This document shows, in pieces, positions 43,041 through 56,152 of a DNA stretch of 64,000 nt. Every line of letters begins with the position of its first letter. Position 1 is the first letter of the stretch. Position numbers and translations under genes: made by a program. Location of the stretch: NCBI GenBank assembly GCA_019914945.1, contig CM034105.1:1674001-1738000 (forward strand). Direction: 5' to 3'. The stretch comes from Typha latifolia. Its lineage: Eukaryota > Streptophyta > Magnoliopsida > Poales > Typhaceae. The notes under the pieces are model-generated. The model saw only the letters and a program-made list of their open reading frames with translations. It did not search any database and had not been told where the DNA came from.

Positions 43041-44587
43041 AGTAAATCGTGAGGAAGCTACAGTTAGCTGGTGAATCTATGTGATTTGAGTATTGTCTCA
43101 ATTAAATCTTGCCATTTAGTATTATTTATTTCTGTCAGCCTGTAATGGGGCTTTTCAAAATCTCTCCTACGTTCTGTGCATCTATGGATGAGAGAGATGA
43201 TAAACTTGCAAGAAATCAGATCGACCCTACACTGTTGCTATAACTAATAAGTCTTAATGGATTCCAACATTGCATGTGGTGTCAGGTATGGAACTGCAAC
43301 ATATTATATAATAATGGAAGTCATATATATCGCCTTCGTCTTCTTACATACGACGTATTCAACATGGGAACAACTTGGCCATAACAAGTAGCTCATGTTT
43401 CTTTTCTTTTCTCCTCTCCTCTCCTGGGATTGCAACAGGAATACAAGAGGTAGACATGTCAGAGCACATTACACTGTAGAAGAAAGAAAGATTCATAACC
43501 CAATGAGATTATTTGAAGAATTTTTTTATACACGTAACATCAATCTAAGGTCCAGTTGCTTTCCAATTGTATCTTTATTCCGTTGAACAGCAAGTAGTTC
43601 ATTAATTGGTGGACTTAAAAGATAGAAGAAATGAAGTGCTCCACAAGCTAAAGTAGGAAAGTAGCAGGAAGGAGCAAAGTGGAAGGCAGAGAAAAGGGGC
43701 TTCGCCCAACAAGAATGCACCAGGAAATTAGTACGAGCGAGATCGCGACGAGCTAACCAACTGAGCCATACAACCAAAACAATTAAACCAAGGGAGGGGG
43801 GAGGGTGATCTCTCTCTCTCTCTCTTCCCCTCTCTCCCTCTCTCCCTCTCTCCGAATTAAAACCTCATCCACGGGGAGTCTGTTTGAACTCATCTTTCTT
43901 GATTTTGACAGTTTCACAGAAAGAGCTAGCTTATGTCATGCATGTGTACGTACACACCAGCTCAGAAGAACAAGCGAAATGCTGCTAGCTATTTCATAGA
44001 AAATAACAAGTATTTAATTTCCTCAACGAAATTAATCTCTCTTCGTCTGCTCAAAAGAAGAAGAAAATAACGTTCTGAATGATTAGAGTTTGACGCCCAA
44101 TAAATTTGGTTCTGCTCGAATCTTGTAAGCACTTCCCCTCCAAGTAGTAGCGTCCAGATCGAAGTGAGCGTCTCTCGGAGATAAGGGCGAATTAAGAAGT
44201 GGGGGCCTCCTTTTCTGCACAACTTGACTTACGGAACCTTATCCTGACTCTACCGAACCGAAATGGGCCCTCTTTGCATAATTAAATTTTGCAAGTTGAT
44301 CCTTTTATTATATATTTACACCTAATCAGGGCTCAGAATAGTATTTAACCACATCCTACATTGCACTGCTGTCTGCTGGCTTGGAAAACTATAGATATAT
44401 GTAATTCACTACAACAGAAAAACAAGTACATATTCTAGAAGGATTAAGGAATCTCAATACTTCTACAAGACCCCCAAACCACAGAAACCCTTATCCTTTC
44501 AACAACTTAGCCTGGTGGCTACTTTGACGCCTATCAGTCTCTCTCTCTCTCTCTATATATATATATAAGATAAAAGTTATTATTTGT
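43041..44587. other. Gene-free stretch between GDSL A and B, part 1
   Basis: This holds a CT-rich microsatellite (about 43811-43852), short (CT)n then (TA)n runs at about 44539-44568, and a tRNA A-box-like segment on the minus strand (separate entry). No coding gene was recognised. Confidence 0.45.
43680..43775 (-). repeat. tRNA A-box-like, SINE-type fragment
   Basis: Read on the minus strand from about 43775, the sequence starts ggttgtatggctcagttggt, a good match to a tRNA acceptor plus D-arm (A box TGGCTCAGTTGG). The expected B box is degraded (cctggtgcattcttg), so this is not a functional tRNA. A tRNA-derived SINE remnant is the likeliest reading. Confidence 0.35.
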
Positions 44588-44948
44588 AGGTGCGACCAAA
44601 GTTGACCTGACGTGACATTTAAATAGATTTAAGTTTAGTCTAATTAAGTTTAGATCATATATGAGTTATATTCTTGTTTATTGAAAGAGTTAATTTTGGC
44701 ATGTATAATCTATTTATCATCCGAATAACTTATTTATAATATATAAAAAATTACTTATTATCCGAAAAAATCCATTTGCAACCTGAGTAACTTATATAAA
44801 TTCAAATAATTTATGTCACTCAATAACTCATTTATAACCTAATATAATTTGTTTAATAAACATGTCGTATTTGTGTATGCATTACTATGACCTAACCCAA
44901 ATTGATCCAACTCGAACCTAGCTAACCTAACCCAATTGCTACTCTTAA
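44588..44948 (+). repeat. Dispersed 0.4 kb repeat family, copy 2
   Basis: This aligns along its length with the inverse of 15601-16028. The left end is gtaggtgcgaccaaagttga and the inverted right end is aagagtagcaattgggttag. Both ends share a G(C/A)AA..TTG(G/A)(C/G) style, which suggests eroded terminal inverted repeats. No coding capacity. Confidence 0.6.
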
Positions 44949-45254
44949 TTATTTAATATTATGCTATGAATACTTAATGGTAAGTAATATTAAGAATAAT
45001 TTTACGTAGACCCCCTAAATATCATCATTATTTGCACCCCTTAAACTATTAAAAATATCTCAAATACCTCACCCGATTAGTTTTCTCTTTATCTTTTTTA
45101 TTTATAAGTTGTCACATGCAAGTCATACAAATAGCAACGGAGGTGCAAGTGAGTGTAATGGTGGTGAGATATAGTAAGATATAGTATAAGAAAGGAAGAG
45201 ATGAAGACACGAAGAAGCAACGGAGGATAAAAAAGGTAATAAATTTTTAAACAC

Positions 45255-45565
45255 TAATACGACCCATTTATTAAACGAGTCATTGAGTGTCGCAAAATAT
45301 TTAATTTTTATAATTTATTAGAGTTATAAGTGACTTTTTTTAAATTATAAACAAATTAGCTAAGTCATAAATGGGTTATCGTGTCCTAATTAGATTGGCA
45401 GGTCGACTCATAAAATAGGATAATCTAATTGAGGTAATAAATACGAGCATCCTATGTTTAATAATCAAATTATTCCGGTTGAGTTTATGAACTAAATTCG
45501 ATTAGATTAAATTCGAACTCGTTTAAAGCCAGATTATCACATCAAACTTATTCAATTTTTTTAAA
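45255..45565 (-). repeat. Dispersed 0.4 kb repeat family, copy 3
   Basis: This lies opposite in orientation to copy 2. Landmarks shared with copies 1 and 2 are atttattaaacgagtcattg and, inverted, ctttaaacgagttcgaattt followed by aatctaatcga. It is more diverged. Copies 2 and 3 are 300 bases apart and form a loose inverted pair. Confidence 0.5.
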
Positions 45566-47975
45566 CCATTATAGCCGTATCAATACTCTTATCCGTGTTT
45601 TCTTTAAAAATGCTACTATCCATTTTGGAGCTACTCTTACTTTTTAGTCGGCTTTCATTGACTTGATGAGGAGTAGACGTGTCGTCCACTTACCTTGACT
45701 CAATGAGGATAAAGTATATGGCATCCAACTTTAATTGGTAAAGGACGAGAAGCAGAGTACCCAACTTTCTCTATAGTTTTTTTTTGTTTTACCAAACCTG
45801 TTATCCTTTAAATTTTATTTACCAAACTAAATTACCATTTAAATTAATATTAAAAATATTTACTTTTATAAAAAAATACTTGTAAAATATTGAATTTTAT
45901 CACCAATTTATCTTATAAATTTAATATTCTACTAAATAAACTTATGATATAGATGCTGAACTAATAATAATATATTTTTTTAGTATTAAATTTATAGTGT
46001 GTTTTAGTTTTGTTTGCTTGCACTTGGAAATCGGCAATGGATATACTTTGAAAAAAAGTTGTTATATTTTTAGCATTCTATCGTATCATATGGGCGGCCA
46101 AAAGATAAAGAGGGATTAAAGAAAGCTCCTTATAAGGATTACAAAATTATCATCTTGTAAAGCGATTTGTTAGGCCTTATATGCCAATGTGCTAACAAGC
46201 AAACGACCATGATAGACAAGACTGCGGTCACAAAAGAAAAAGAAAAGGAGAAGGAGAAGACTACTTTATAGAGAACTTAATTTGGTTTTGATGCAAGAAA
46301 AATATTATCTTACCCCTTGTTTCTTTTTAACCTATTACTACTACATTAATAGGAGTTGATGTAAATGGATCAAAAAGATAAAAAAAAAAGAAAAAGAAAG
46401 AAAGAGAGGAGAGATTTAATCACGAATAAGAACAGAGGTCTTCCTCTTTTTCACAAACGTCAAACGTGTGGACACTGGCATATGTTGATCAATTTAAAAC
46501 TTGAAGTGTTTAATAATAAGAGATAAAAAGGAAAGCAATTAAGATAATTTTATCTTTTGACGTTTAATAAGTTATATATACTTAGCCAATTAATTTATAT
46601 CCGGGAAAGAATAATCTTAGAAAGTTGATTGAAAGCTAGCTTTCGCCTGGCAACCCAACAGCACAACATCCAACGACTCGGAAAATTCCAGTCCAACCAA
46701 TCAAACTATTGAGTCCCCCTAAGATTGCTTAGTAAGCTATCCAAAATTAGCCCCACTAATTAATTCAATGTCTTTCTTGCACTCTTAATCTTCGCATCGT
46801 TACTTAATTAATTAACCAATCTTATCATTAAGGGTTAATCACACTTAAACATTAGTAAAGAAGACTACAAAATGGAGGTCATCGTTTTCAACGTGATGTG
46901 AACTGGCAACTGACATTAATATAGAAGACGACATTAATATGGATGGAAGATGACGATTGTAATTCCAACCTACACGCAGATGGATGTGGAAATAAATAAG
47001 GACTGCTCGTCTAACATGCTTTGGTGCTATCAATTGATCAATGATAACGAATAGACTATCATAAAACGTGTGTATTCGATTAAAAAATGAGAGCAAATCG
47101 TTTGAGGATTGGATTAGAATATTCGATGTTTCAACACAGATCAATATGGAATAAGATAATGTTCTTTCTTTTTATATATTTCTAAATAAAAAAACTTATA
47201 TTTGATTAAAATAGCTTAATACAATAAGCACATGAAAAAATGAGAAAAAAATTATTATTATAGCACCCAAGTTAAAACGATGTCACTAGAATTTGAAGTC
47301 AAAAATATCTCTATAATATAAGCCCGGTAACTATATGAATGCAATGTTACGCATCGTTTGATTAGTGCATAAATTTTATTTATTTGTAAATTAACTTTCT
47401 TTAACTTTCTCTTTCTCTCTAAAACGTTTAAACACATGCCACCCACCTATTTAGCATGATCACCGTACTTTCCTTCATAAATCTAAATTAGGATAATTTT
47501 GTCAGTGGGATAACTACGTTTATGAGCTCTTTAGTTATTAATTAGATGTAATCTAAGATATATAAGTGCGTGCGATTCTTCCCTAGCTAATAAATTTCAG
47601 ATCTATGTGCCCACGGGCAAAATAAGGGCATCGATTAAAACAACTACTCCCTTTGACTCTTGAAACAAAGGAGTCTTCCAAGCAGGAGTAGCTGACGTGT
47701 AGCTATCTTTACTAATTAGAAAAGAGAGAACAAACGTGACGGCCTTCAATTCAACCTGTGAGTCTAGCTGTTCTCCATGTGATTATGAGTACCTAATCCT
47801 CCCGAAAAGAGATCTAATCGATCGAACGCAGACCATATATATCTTTTCCCGAGCAGTGAATTAATTTAACGGTCGATCGATTGATGGTAGCTGCTGCTAC
47901 GCGAAAGGGAAAATTATAAAGCTAAGTAAAGATGAAGGTAACAAAAATGACTTGCCAACCGATCGATAACTATCA
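45566..47975. other. Gene-free stretch between GDSL A and B, part 2
   Basis: AT-rich with poly-A/T runs. No frame, RNA gene or bounded repeat was found that I can support. The last few hundred bases are the promoter region of gene B. Confidence 0.4.
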
Positions 47976-47990
47976 CTATATATATATAGA
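47976..47990 (+). promoter_or_regulatory. Candidate TATA region of GDSL gene B
   Basis: The run ctatatatatataga lies about 70-84 bases before the ATG at 48060 and is followed by a CT-rich stretch (tctctctctttctc), a common plant start-site context. Confidence 0.45.
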
Positions 47991-48059
47991 CTTCGTTGGT
48001 CTCTCTCTTTCTCATATCTGACATCTTAAATTAAATCATCCATCCACCTCTCTATCAAA

Positions 48060-50655
48060 ATGAAGCTCCCTATCCTTCTACTCTTCCTCCTCTCCTTCTC
48101 CTTCCAATATTCCTCCTATGCTCAATCTTACAACGCATTATATAGCTTCGGCGATTCGATCTCCGACACCGGAAACCTCTGCGTTAACGGGAACCCTTCA
48201 TGGCTTACGACGGCGCAACCCCCCTACGGCGAGACCTTCTTCGGCCGCCCTACCGGCCGATGCTCCGACGGCCGTGTCATCGTAGATTTCCTAGGTATAC
48301 ATATATCACTGACAATTAATTAACGTAAATATTCACGCAAGGTTAGCTAGCTATATATATATATATATATGCACGTTAATATTAATGGAAACAGTTATCT
48401 ATAATGGCGTTAAGTATCTGTTCATGGCTAATGATGTAGCTGAGACATTTGGATTGCCATTACCACCGCCATCTAAGGCAACTGGCAAAGATTTCAGCAA
48501 AGGTGCAAATATGGCCATTATTGGAGCCACAACACTCGACGCCTCCTTCTTCCAGTCTATTGGAGTTGGTGACAAAATATGGAACAGTGGCCCATTAGAT
48601 ACACAAATCCAATGGTTTGAACAACTAATGCCAAGTATTTGCTCCCAAGGTATACATCAACTGTTACATATATTGACTTACCAACTTATTAGAATAATTT
48701 CTTATAAATGACAAAAGAATATATATATTTATATAAACATATATACTTTAATGCAGATTGCAAGAACTACTTAAGCAAGTCGCTATTCGTAGTTGGAGAA
48801 TTTGGAGGAAATGACTACAATCCTTCCTTGTTCTCGGGCAAGAGCCCAAGTGAAGTTAGCACATATGTGCCTAAAGTTATTAACGCCATTTCTAAAGGTG
48901 TAGAGGTACGTGTTATACCTAATATTAACCTTAATCAGTTAATCACTGTACCTACATGATTAACTTTATCCGTCATTTTATTCGGATTACAGAAAATAAT
49001 CGGACTTGGAGCGGTTGATATCGTCGTTCCTGGGGTTCTACCAATTGGATGCTTTCCGATATATTTGACCTTATTCCAAAGTTCTAATCAAGGTGATACT
49101 GATCAAGCTGGATGCATGAAAAGTTTCAACGATCTGTCTTCCTACCACAACTCGCTGCTACGTCAAGCACTGGCCAATCTCCAGAGCAAGTACTCCTGGA
49201 CAAGGATAATGTATGCTGATTTCTACGACCAGTACTACCAAATGGCCCAATCTCCTCAAAGCTTCGGTACGTTTCCCTTGGTTAGGACAATAATTTATTC
49301 GCGTTTATAAGGATTAGTTAACTTTATTCTAGAAAGTTATACTGCCATATAATTTTATTAGTGGAATTGGATGTGAAAGAGACTTGGGTGGAGTCGATTA
49401 ATTGATTAACTTCCCTAATAGTAGTTTAGGCTAGTGGATTCTTAATCACGCACCAACTCTGGTGCAAATAATGGAGACAAGGGGACCATGATGGGGGGTC
49501 TAAGTCAGCTAGAATAAATGCGTAGTATTAATCTAGGTCGATAATTGGTTGAATAATTGGAGCATCAAAGTATCATACATATATATATATATATAGTGTA
49601 GATTTATGGTAGAATAAAGGCCACGTCCAAAAACTCAACTCATCATGGTATTCCTTCTTAAGCTTTTGGTTACTTTTTCGATAAAATTATCAAATATACT
49701 TGGACGTGAGTTTTCTTAACTGACAGTTACTGTATAAATTACTCTAATAGTTTTCATCACTACTTAGTTGTCATGTCTTCTCCTTTCATTTAGTAGATAT
49801 TATTGTCCACAGTGTTCATTGTCGATAGTGACTATTTTTTGTTTGGTTTGATAGAAGAGCCGTATACAACTAGTCTTATTATTTAAAACATCGTGATTAT
49901 AACCCTGATACATGAAATGAGACAATTGCTAAATTAGTAAACCTTTGACAGTGAAACTTCTGAAAAGGTTATTCCTCGTCACTTTGTCACAGCATTTTTA
50001 GTGTTATAATGCAACAAGGAAAGACATGAAGATAATAACCAAATCCCCGTTGATATATGTCAAAATTGACCTCCACTCACATATAAACAGAAGGGCCATA
50101 AATATATGAAAAGATGTATCATGATGGCCTCATTTAGAAGATTCTTTCATACAAGCTGTTAATCGCCTTCTCGATTGCGAAAAAGACATCCATTACTTCT
50201 ACTCCCAGATGAAGGGGTTGTCAGAATTCGGCTTATATATATTTCTAGACTACAAGATTATATAAAATTTTATCATTTGATTCTGTATTTATATTATAAG
50301 ATTAATTTTCTTAATGGACAATTACTAGAAAGATAAGTAAATTTTTTTAAGATTAATGTAGAAGTAATAGGGTGTATTCTCTATTCTGTCGGCTATTGTT
50401 AGGTCAAAATTAACTCGACCTATTTATTTTGCGGCAGGATTAACATATGGTTTCAAAGTTTGCTGTGGGGCAAGTGGGCAGGGCTCATACAACTACAACA
50501 ATCAAGCGAGATGTGGGATGTCAGGCTCAAGCTCATGCTCTGATCCCTCTCAATACTTGAGCTGGGATGGCATTCACCTGACAGAGGCTGCTTATAAATC
50601 CATAGCCAATGGATGGCTCAAAGGTCCCTACTGTAACCCACCCATCTTGCACTAG
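48060..50655 (+). CDS. GDSL esterase/lipase, array gene B
   Basis: Exons 48060-48294, 48440-48649, 48757-48905, 48993-49266 and 50438-50655 (TAG) encode 361 residues. The signal peptide covers residues 1-21 (MKLPILLLFLLSF onward). Block I is FGDSISDTGN with Ser33. Then come [55 protein letters not shown] and [11 protein letters not shown], so every catalytic position is intact. The last intron is long (1,171 bases). It shares the signal-peptide start MKLP and the LCVNG/LCVDG motif with gene C, marking them as close paralogues. Predicted secreted ester hydrolase, substrate unknown. Confidence 0.94.
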
Positions 50656-53600
50656 AGCTACGATTGCCAAGCCAATGAAGTGATTGTGTTATAGATAGCG
50701 TAGTGGTTGAAAGAGCTCTGGAATAAGAGTTAACTGTGAGTAGAAGGCACCAGCAATGGGAATTCTGGGTGCCGAAGTGTTGCAAGTGTTGATTATAATT
50801 TATGTGACTACTAGGTATTGTTTCGAGTGTGACATTTGGATTTCTTTCGTGAATAAAGTTCAATTATTTTTTGTTTTGTTTCTGAAATAATGAATCAGTT
50901 GGGAGTTATAGGTACTAAAATAGAGCTGTCTGTCCATGAACAGGCAATTCTGATTACAACTCTACTCTTCTAATTTTTCTTATCCAACATTTTTATGATT
51001 GGACGAATCACACCCTACGACTATAATTCTTGTGATGCATTCTTACTTATTATCTTTCAGTCAGATAGTTCCGAGAGTTAATTGTATGAGGTAAAGTCTA
51101 AAATAGAGGAACTCAAAATACAAATATTGAAAGCACCGGGGGCTGCTTCAGACTCTGGGTTTGACTTAGCTCCTCGCTCAAGTTGGGCCGACTTTATTTG
51201 CCCTGTCTCAAGCCCGTGGTTGCTACCTTAATTTTCTAATCCTGTACAGTGATATACCTAGTATTATCTTAGGCATTGTTTGCTTTAAGTTCAAAGGTCC
51301 AACTAAACTAGTTCAGAGACTCATCTTAACGTTGGTCAGTAATCAAATAAATTTTTTAATTTTTTTTATACCTAATTAAGTTTATTTTTCAAAAAATTAA
51401 GGTTAAAAAGTAAGACTAACCTATCGAGTTTGAAGCTTAACCTTAAACCAAACATTAGATATAAAAAAGAAAAAAAGATGTTTGGTTACTGATCTAGATT
51501 AAAAGATGCTTGTGTCCTTAAACTCAAAGCAAATAAGGCTTTATTTATTTGATGTATTTTTGCAATTATTTTTTATGAGTACTAAAAGTTTAATTTTAAA
51601 AAAAAAAGGACACGAGCTGTTGGCGTGTCTTGGATATTTTTTTTCATGTATATTTATCCCAATGTCCACAATGTAATTGAATTTATGACTTGTGTCATAG
51701 AGTAACAAAACTCAATCATTGAAGTAAAGAAATGCTTATCAAATAAGTAACTTTTAGAAGGGTATACCTAAACAAACAGTACCCAATCTTTTTTATCACT
51801 GGAAACCCCAACCTACAAGAATGTGCCTTCAAACTTAAAGAACTAGCGAACAATTGTGCTACCTACCCTAGATTGCAGCACAAAGTACGCATAACTCTAT
51901 CCACCATTAGTTAGAATATCTATCCAAAAAGGTGCACAACCATCCATCTTATCCCTGGCATTATTCAACAAAGGCAACTCCTCATGTTTGACTGCAGCTA
52001 GCTGTTCGTTATCACCATTAATTTGATAACCTCCAGCAGCCCACAAGGCCACGTTTTATCCATCTCATCACCGTTATTCCCATAATAATCTCCACCTTAT
52101 CCTTAATCCCACTAGAAAACTATCCTCCCCATTACCTGAAGCATTGCTAGCTATATATACATTTCACCTTTTGGCTACCTGCTGAACTACTAATACAATC
52201 GAAGTTATTCTTTGTGGGTAGTAGAAATTAACTAAGAAAGCACACAGGACAGTACTACTAATTAAGAGTCTTAATTAACTTGATGCAAACTTAGTGGAAG
52301 ATTCAACTCCCAGACTCTTTATCTATTTATTGACCTCCCTAAGTAGATAAGAAATAGTGATAAGTTTAAGCAATTCATGTGGGAATTAGAAGATTAGATA
52401 CCACTCAATCTTCATAATTAACAAGTTCATCAAAGAAATTAAGTTGCATAATTATTTATGTGTTTGCTTCTTAGAGTATTAAAACCACCAAGTCAAAGTG
52501 TACAATGACAATTGCATACTACCAAACAAAGGGTTTGGTAAGTAAATAGATTGAGCAACCTACCAAGACCTTTGTAGGGCATACTTGACAGCAAAGAAAT
52601 TGAGACACTAAAGCTATCATTTAATGTTGTGGATCAACTATTATTAAATATTTTTCATGAGCTATTTACCAAACTATAGTCATTATATATGAATTATTTT
52701 TTCCACATCAAAACAAATATTTTGGCAATCACCAAACCATGCACCGACGGCTACTGCAAACATGGGTATAATGCATGGCCTTAGCTGTTGAGCATGTGAG
52801 TTTCAAATAAAACTCCACCTACGTTTGCTTGCATTCTTAGTTGAATTAAAAATAGATCAAAAGTGCTACATCCGTCCATATAATATGCAACTCCTAAGAT
52901 TCAAATCATTTTGGTTTCATATTTATCGTAGATACCTTTGTTTACGTGTGATTCTGCTTTATGGTGGATAATCTTTTATAGATTACAGACTATAAGGACA
53001 TATTCTTAATCAATAAAATTAAGAGATTTCTAAGATGAAAAATTAATATTTAATTTTTATATTTGAGAATAAAGAAGAATGAATCGGTACTGAATAAATT
53101 TTGAACTTGATTATAATTGACATATCGACGTACATCTCTATTTAACATATGTTGATAAGGACCTTTTAACGTTGATATAGTCTCTTGATGAAGGTCAACC
53201 TCCCTTTGGAAGAGTTAATAGTAATTGTAAATGTTTTATTATATTCTTCAGTTGGGTTTAGATAACTATTGGTATCTAATTAATGTTATTTCTGGAAACC
53301 AATAGAAGCATCACATTTTTCTCTCAACATTAAAATTAATCGCTAAACCAACTTATATCCTCATAAAAGTATAAGTAGGAATGTTATATATATATTCCAT
53401 CCTTATTAATCATCCACATATTCGTAATCGTGCAGTCAAATTTGTTCTAAAAAATTTAAAACCAATTTACTTCGTAAAATGACACCATATATATTATAAT
53501 TCAAAAACATAATAATATATAAAATTATTTAATATTAAAATAATTATACTTAGATTCAGACTGTTACTAATTTTTATAAACACTCGTATCTTTAGTAAAC

Positions 53601-54002
53601 ATCGACCTTCTAAATTAAAAAATATTTCTCACCTGATAATGTAAAATATTAAATAACTATTTTATTCTTAATTATTTTTTCTTCTAAAATAAAGTAAAAT
53701 AATTTTTAGAATTAATTCGCATGACGTTCAATATTATTTAAAAATAAATTTAATAAATAGCTAACAAAAGGAGGGCATTTCAGAGTATTTCTTTTTTATA
53801 TAGTAAGTAGTTAAAGAGATTTTTGTGAACATGATCAACCGTTCGGAGGTTAAAAGTGTAATTAACCTTTTAATATTCTTCTTCTCTTCCGGACAACAAA
53901 CAAAAAGGAAAAGAAGAGGAGAAGCCCAACTAGTCTTGTAGACTAGAAGAACCCCAGTGGTCAAACACCTTCCCTTCTCTCCTCCTCTTCCCCCTTCCTA
54001 CC
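50656..54002. other. Gene-free stretch between GDSL B and C
   Basis: This contains the MITE at 51272-51539 (separate entry) and otherwise AT-rich DNA without a recognisable frame or RNA gene. The gene C promoter lies at the right end. Confidence 0.45.
51272..51539. mobile_element. MITE with long inverted ends, Tourist/Harbinger-like
   Basis: The left arm ggcattgtttgctttaagtt and inverted right arm gccttatttgctttgagttt match. The match continues inward: catcttaacgttggtcagta against catcttttaatctagatcag, then both reach gtaa(t/c)caaa. The interior is AT-rich and non-coding. The GGC..TTGTTTG type of end suggests PIF/Harbinger (Tourist), whose target site is TTA or TAA. The left flank has TTA and the right TTT, so this is not proven. 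Confidence 0.55.
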
Positions 54003-56152
54003 ATGAAGCTCCCCTTCGTCATCTCCCTCCTTTTTCTCTCCCTCCTCCCTCCGCCCTCCTCCTCAGCTCAGCAATACGCCGCTATCTTCAACTTCGGCGA
54101 CTCCCTCGTCGACGCCGGCAACCTCTGCGTCGACGGCATCCCTTCCTTCCTTGCCACCGCCAGGCATCCCTATGGCATGACCTTCTTCGGCTACCCCACC
54201 GGCCGCTGCTCCGACGGCCGATTGGTCATCGATTTCATCGGTATATATCATCATCTTAACCTCTTGCTTCTCTATTTTATTCTCCGCTAGATCTAATTTG
54301 TTGTTACAGCACAAGAGCTGGGTCTTCCATTGCTTCCTCCGTCCAAGGCCAAAAATGCCACCTTTTCGAGAGGAGCAAACTTCGCCATCACCGGCGCCAC
54401 CGCTCTCGACATCGGATTCTTCGAAGCAAGAGGTCTTGGCAAGACGATTTGGAACTCCGGATCCTTGCACGAGCAGATAAAATGGTTCGAGGAGATGAAG
54501 CCCTCCCTTTGCGGCTCTCCCCAAGGTTTTTTTTTGCTTGTTTTAATTTAGGTAAAGCCTCCGTCTTTTGAACTATTCTAAGCTTTTCGAATCTGGTCGC
54601 AGATTGCAAGGAATTCTTTGGCAGATCTCTCTTCATCGTCGGCGAATTTGGAGGAAATGACTACAATTCCCCCTTGTTTGCCGGCAGAGAAATGAAGGAA
54701 GCACATGAGATTATGCCGGATGTTATCGAGTCGATCTCAAAAGGGATAGAGGTATTATGATAACCTCAATTAGTCAATCAAAGATGAATTTTTTTCCCCC
54801 TCCTTCTTCATCGAAATCTTTATATGGGGAGCAGAAATTGATCAGTGAGGGAGCTGTGGATCTTGTGGTGCCTGGGGTTTTGCCTATCGGGTGCTTTCCA
54901 GTCTACCTGTCTCTGTTCAAGAACCAAAAAGATGGCTACGGATCAAGGAGTGGATGCCTTAGAAATTTCAATACCTTGGCTTGGGTACACAATTCGATGC
55001 TTAGACGTGCGATTGAGAAGCTCCGGATCAAGCACCCCGATGTGAGGATCATGTATGCCGATTACTATACTCCGGTCGTCCAATTCATACTCCATTCCCA
55101 AAAATTCGGTGAGTATTTAGATCTCTCCTTCTTGCACTTGGTGGATAAGCTACGATTACTCTTCTATTTGTTTGATCATTTGCCCCAAACAATCACTTGG
55201 TATGCTTGGATATAAATAACACATATTTTATTTCTAGTTTTCTTGTTTACTTGCATGCACATATCGGGTGTCTGCAATTTCGCCTTTCTATTTTTTCATG
55301 ATTGATCATTTGCCCCAGTTGGCCACCTGGTTTGTAAACGGTCTTAGGAGGCTGTAATGATATCATACTTTACGAGGGTCTTGCCTGGAAAGGTTCATTG
55401 AGAATAAATTAATGTTCTGTTCGACCAAAGATCCAATCTTTCGGACCTAGCTCTAAATTTGAAAAATGGTGTAATCCTTAATTGACGAATGATATCCGAA
55501 ACTGATATAATCTTGTGGGAAAATGTTTATGATGATAGGGTGTTAGTTATTGTGAATAGTTGCTCTTTCGAATGGACTCATTGGAAAATGCATTATTGAA
55601 TGCGTAGACCTCTGAGGAGTGAGGGCTATTCTTTTATTTTGGCATCCTTTAGTACTTAATATTAGAACAGTTAGCTGTATCTGGCATCAATGATCAACTC
55701 ATCTTCTAATGTTCTTTGGTTCATAAATTTTTTGAAACTAACAGGAAAAAGCCTCACAAAAATGGCATTCCCCAATCTTTGACATTTTTCATGCATTGTC
55801 ACTATTGAAATTTACCTCCTGTCAAAGAACCAAAAGCAAACCATAAATTGAGTTCCTTTACATTAACTTGAAAAAATAATGATGGAAATGACAAGGTTTA
55901 TTGTTCATTCTTATCACAGGGTTTTTGTCTCAGCTTCCAAGAGCTTGTTGTGGATCAACTGGACGAGGCTCATATAACTTCAACATGACATCCAAATGTG
56001 GTGAGCCAGGAGCTTCTGCTTGCGAGGATCCATCGACCCATTGGAGCTGGGATGGGATTCACTTGACTGAAGCTGCTTACGGCCACATCGCCAAAGGTTG
56101 GCTCTATGGTCCTTTTGCTGATCCACCCATCATTAAGCCGCAGCGTCGCTAG
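54003..56152 (+). CDS. GDSL esterase/lipase, array gene C
   Basis: Exons 54003-54240, 54310-54525, 54603-54751, 54835-55108 and 55920-56152 (TAG) encode 369 residues. A signal peptide (1-22, [15 protein letters not shown]) precedes block [11 protein letters not shown] with Ser34. The later blocks are [68 protein letters not shown] and [11 protein letters not shown]. All SGNH residues are in place. The first exon is strongly GC-rich. It shares exon sizes with gene A (216 and 149 bases for exons 2 and 3) and with gene B (149 and 274 for exons 3 and 4), as expected for tandem duplicates. Confidence 0.95.

Noticed and set aside
43680..43775. Functional tRNA gene
   Set aside because: D-arm-like sequence is present but the anticodon and T arms do not pair and the B box is degraded.
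43526..43777. 83-codon minus-strand frame starting MVVWLSWLARRD
   Set aside because: It overlaps the tRNA A-box-like segment, and its start is explained by that repeat. No protein family was recognised.
55165..55330. Repeat of gatcatttgcccc inside GDSL C intron 4
   Set aside because: Only about 15 bases long and imperfect beyond that. Treated as minor local duplication, not an element.
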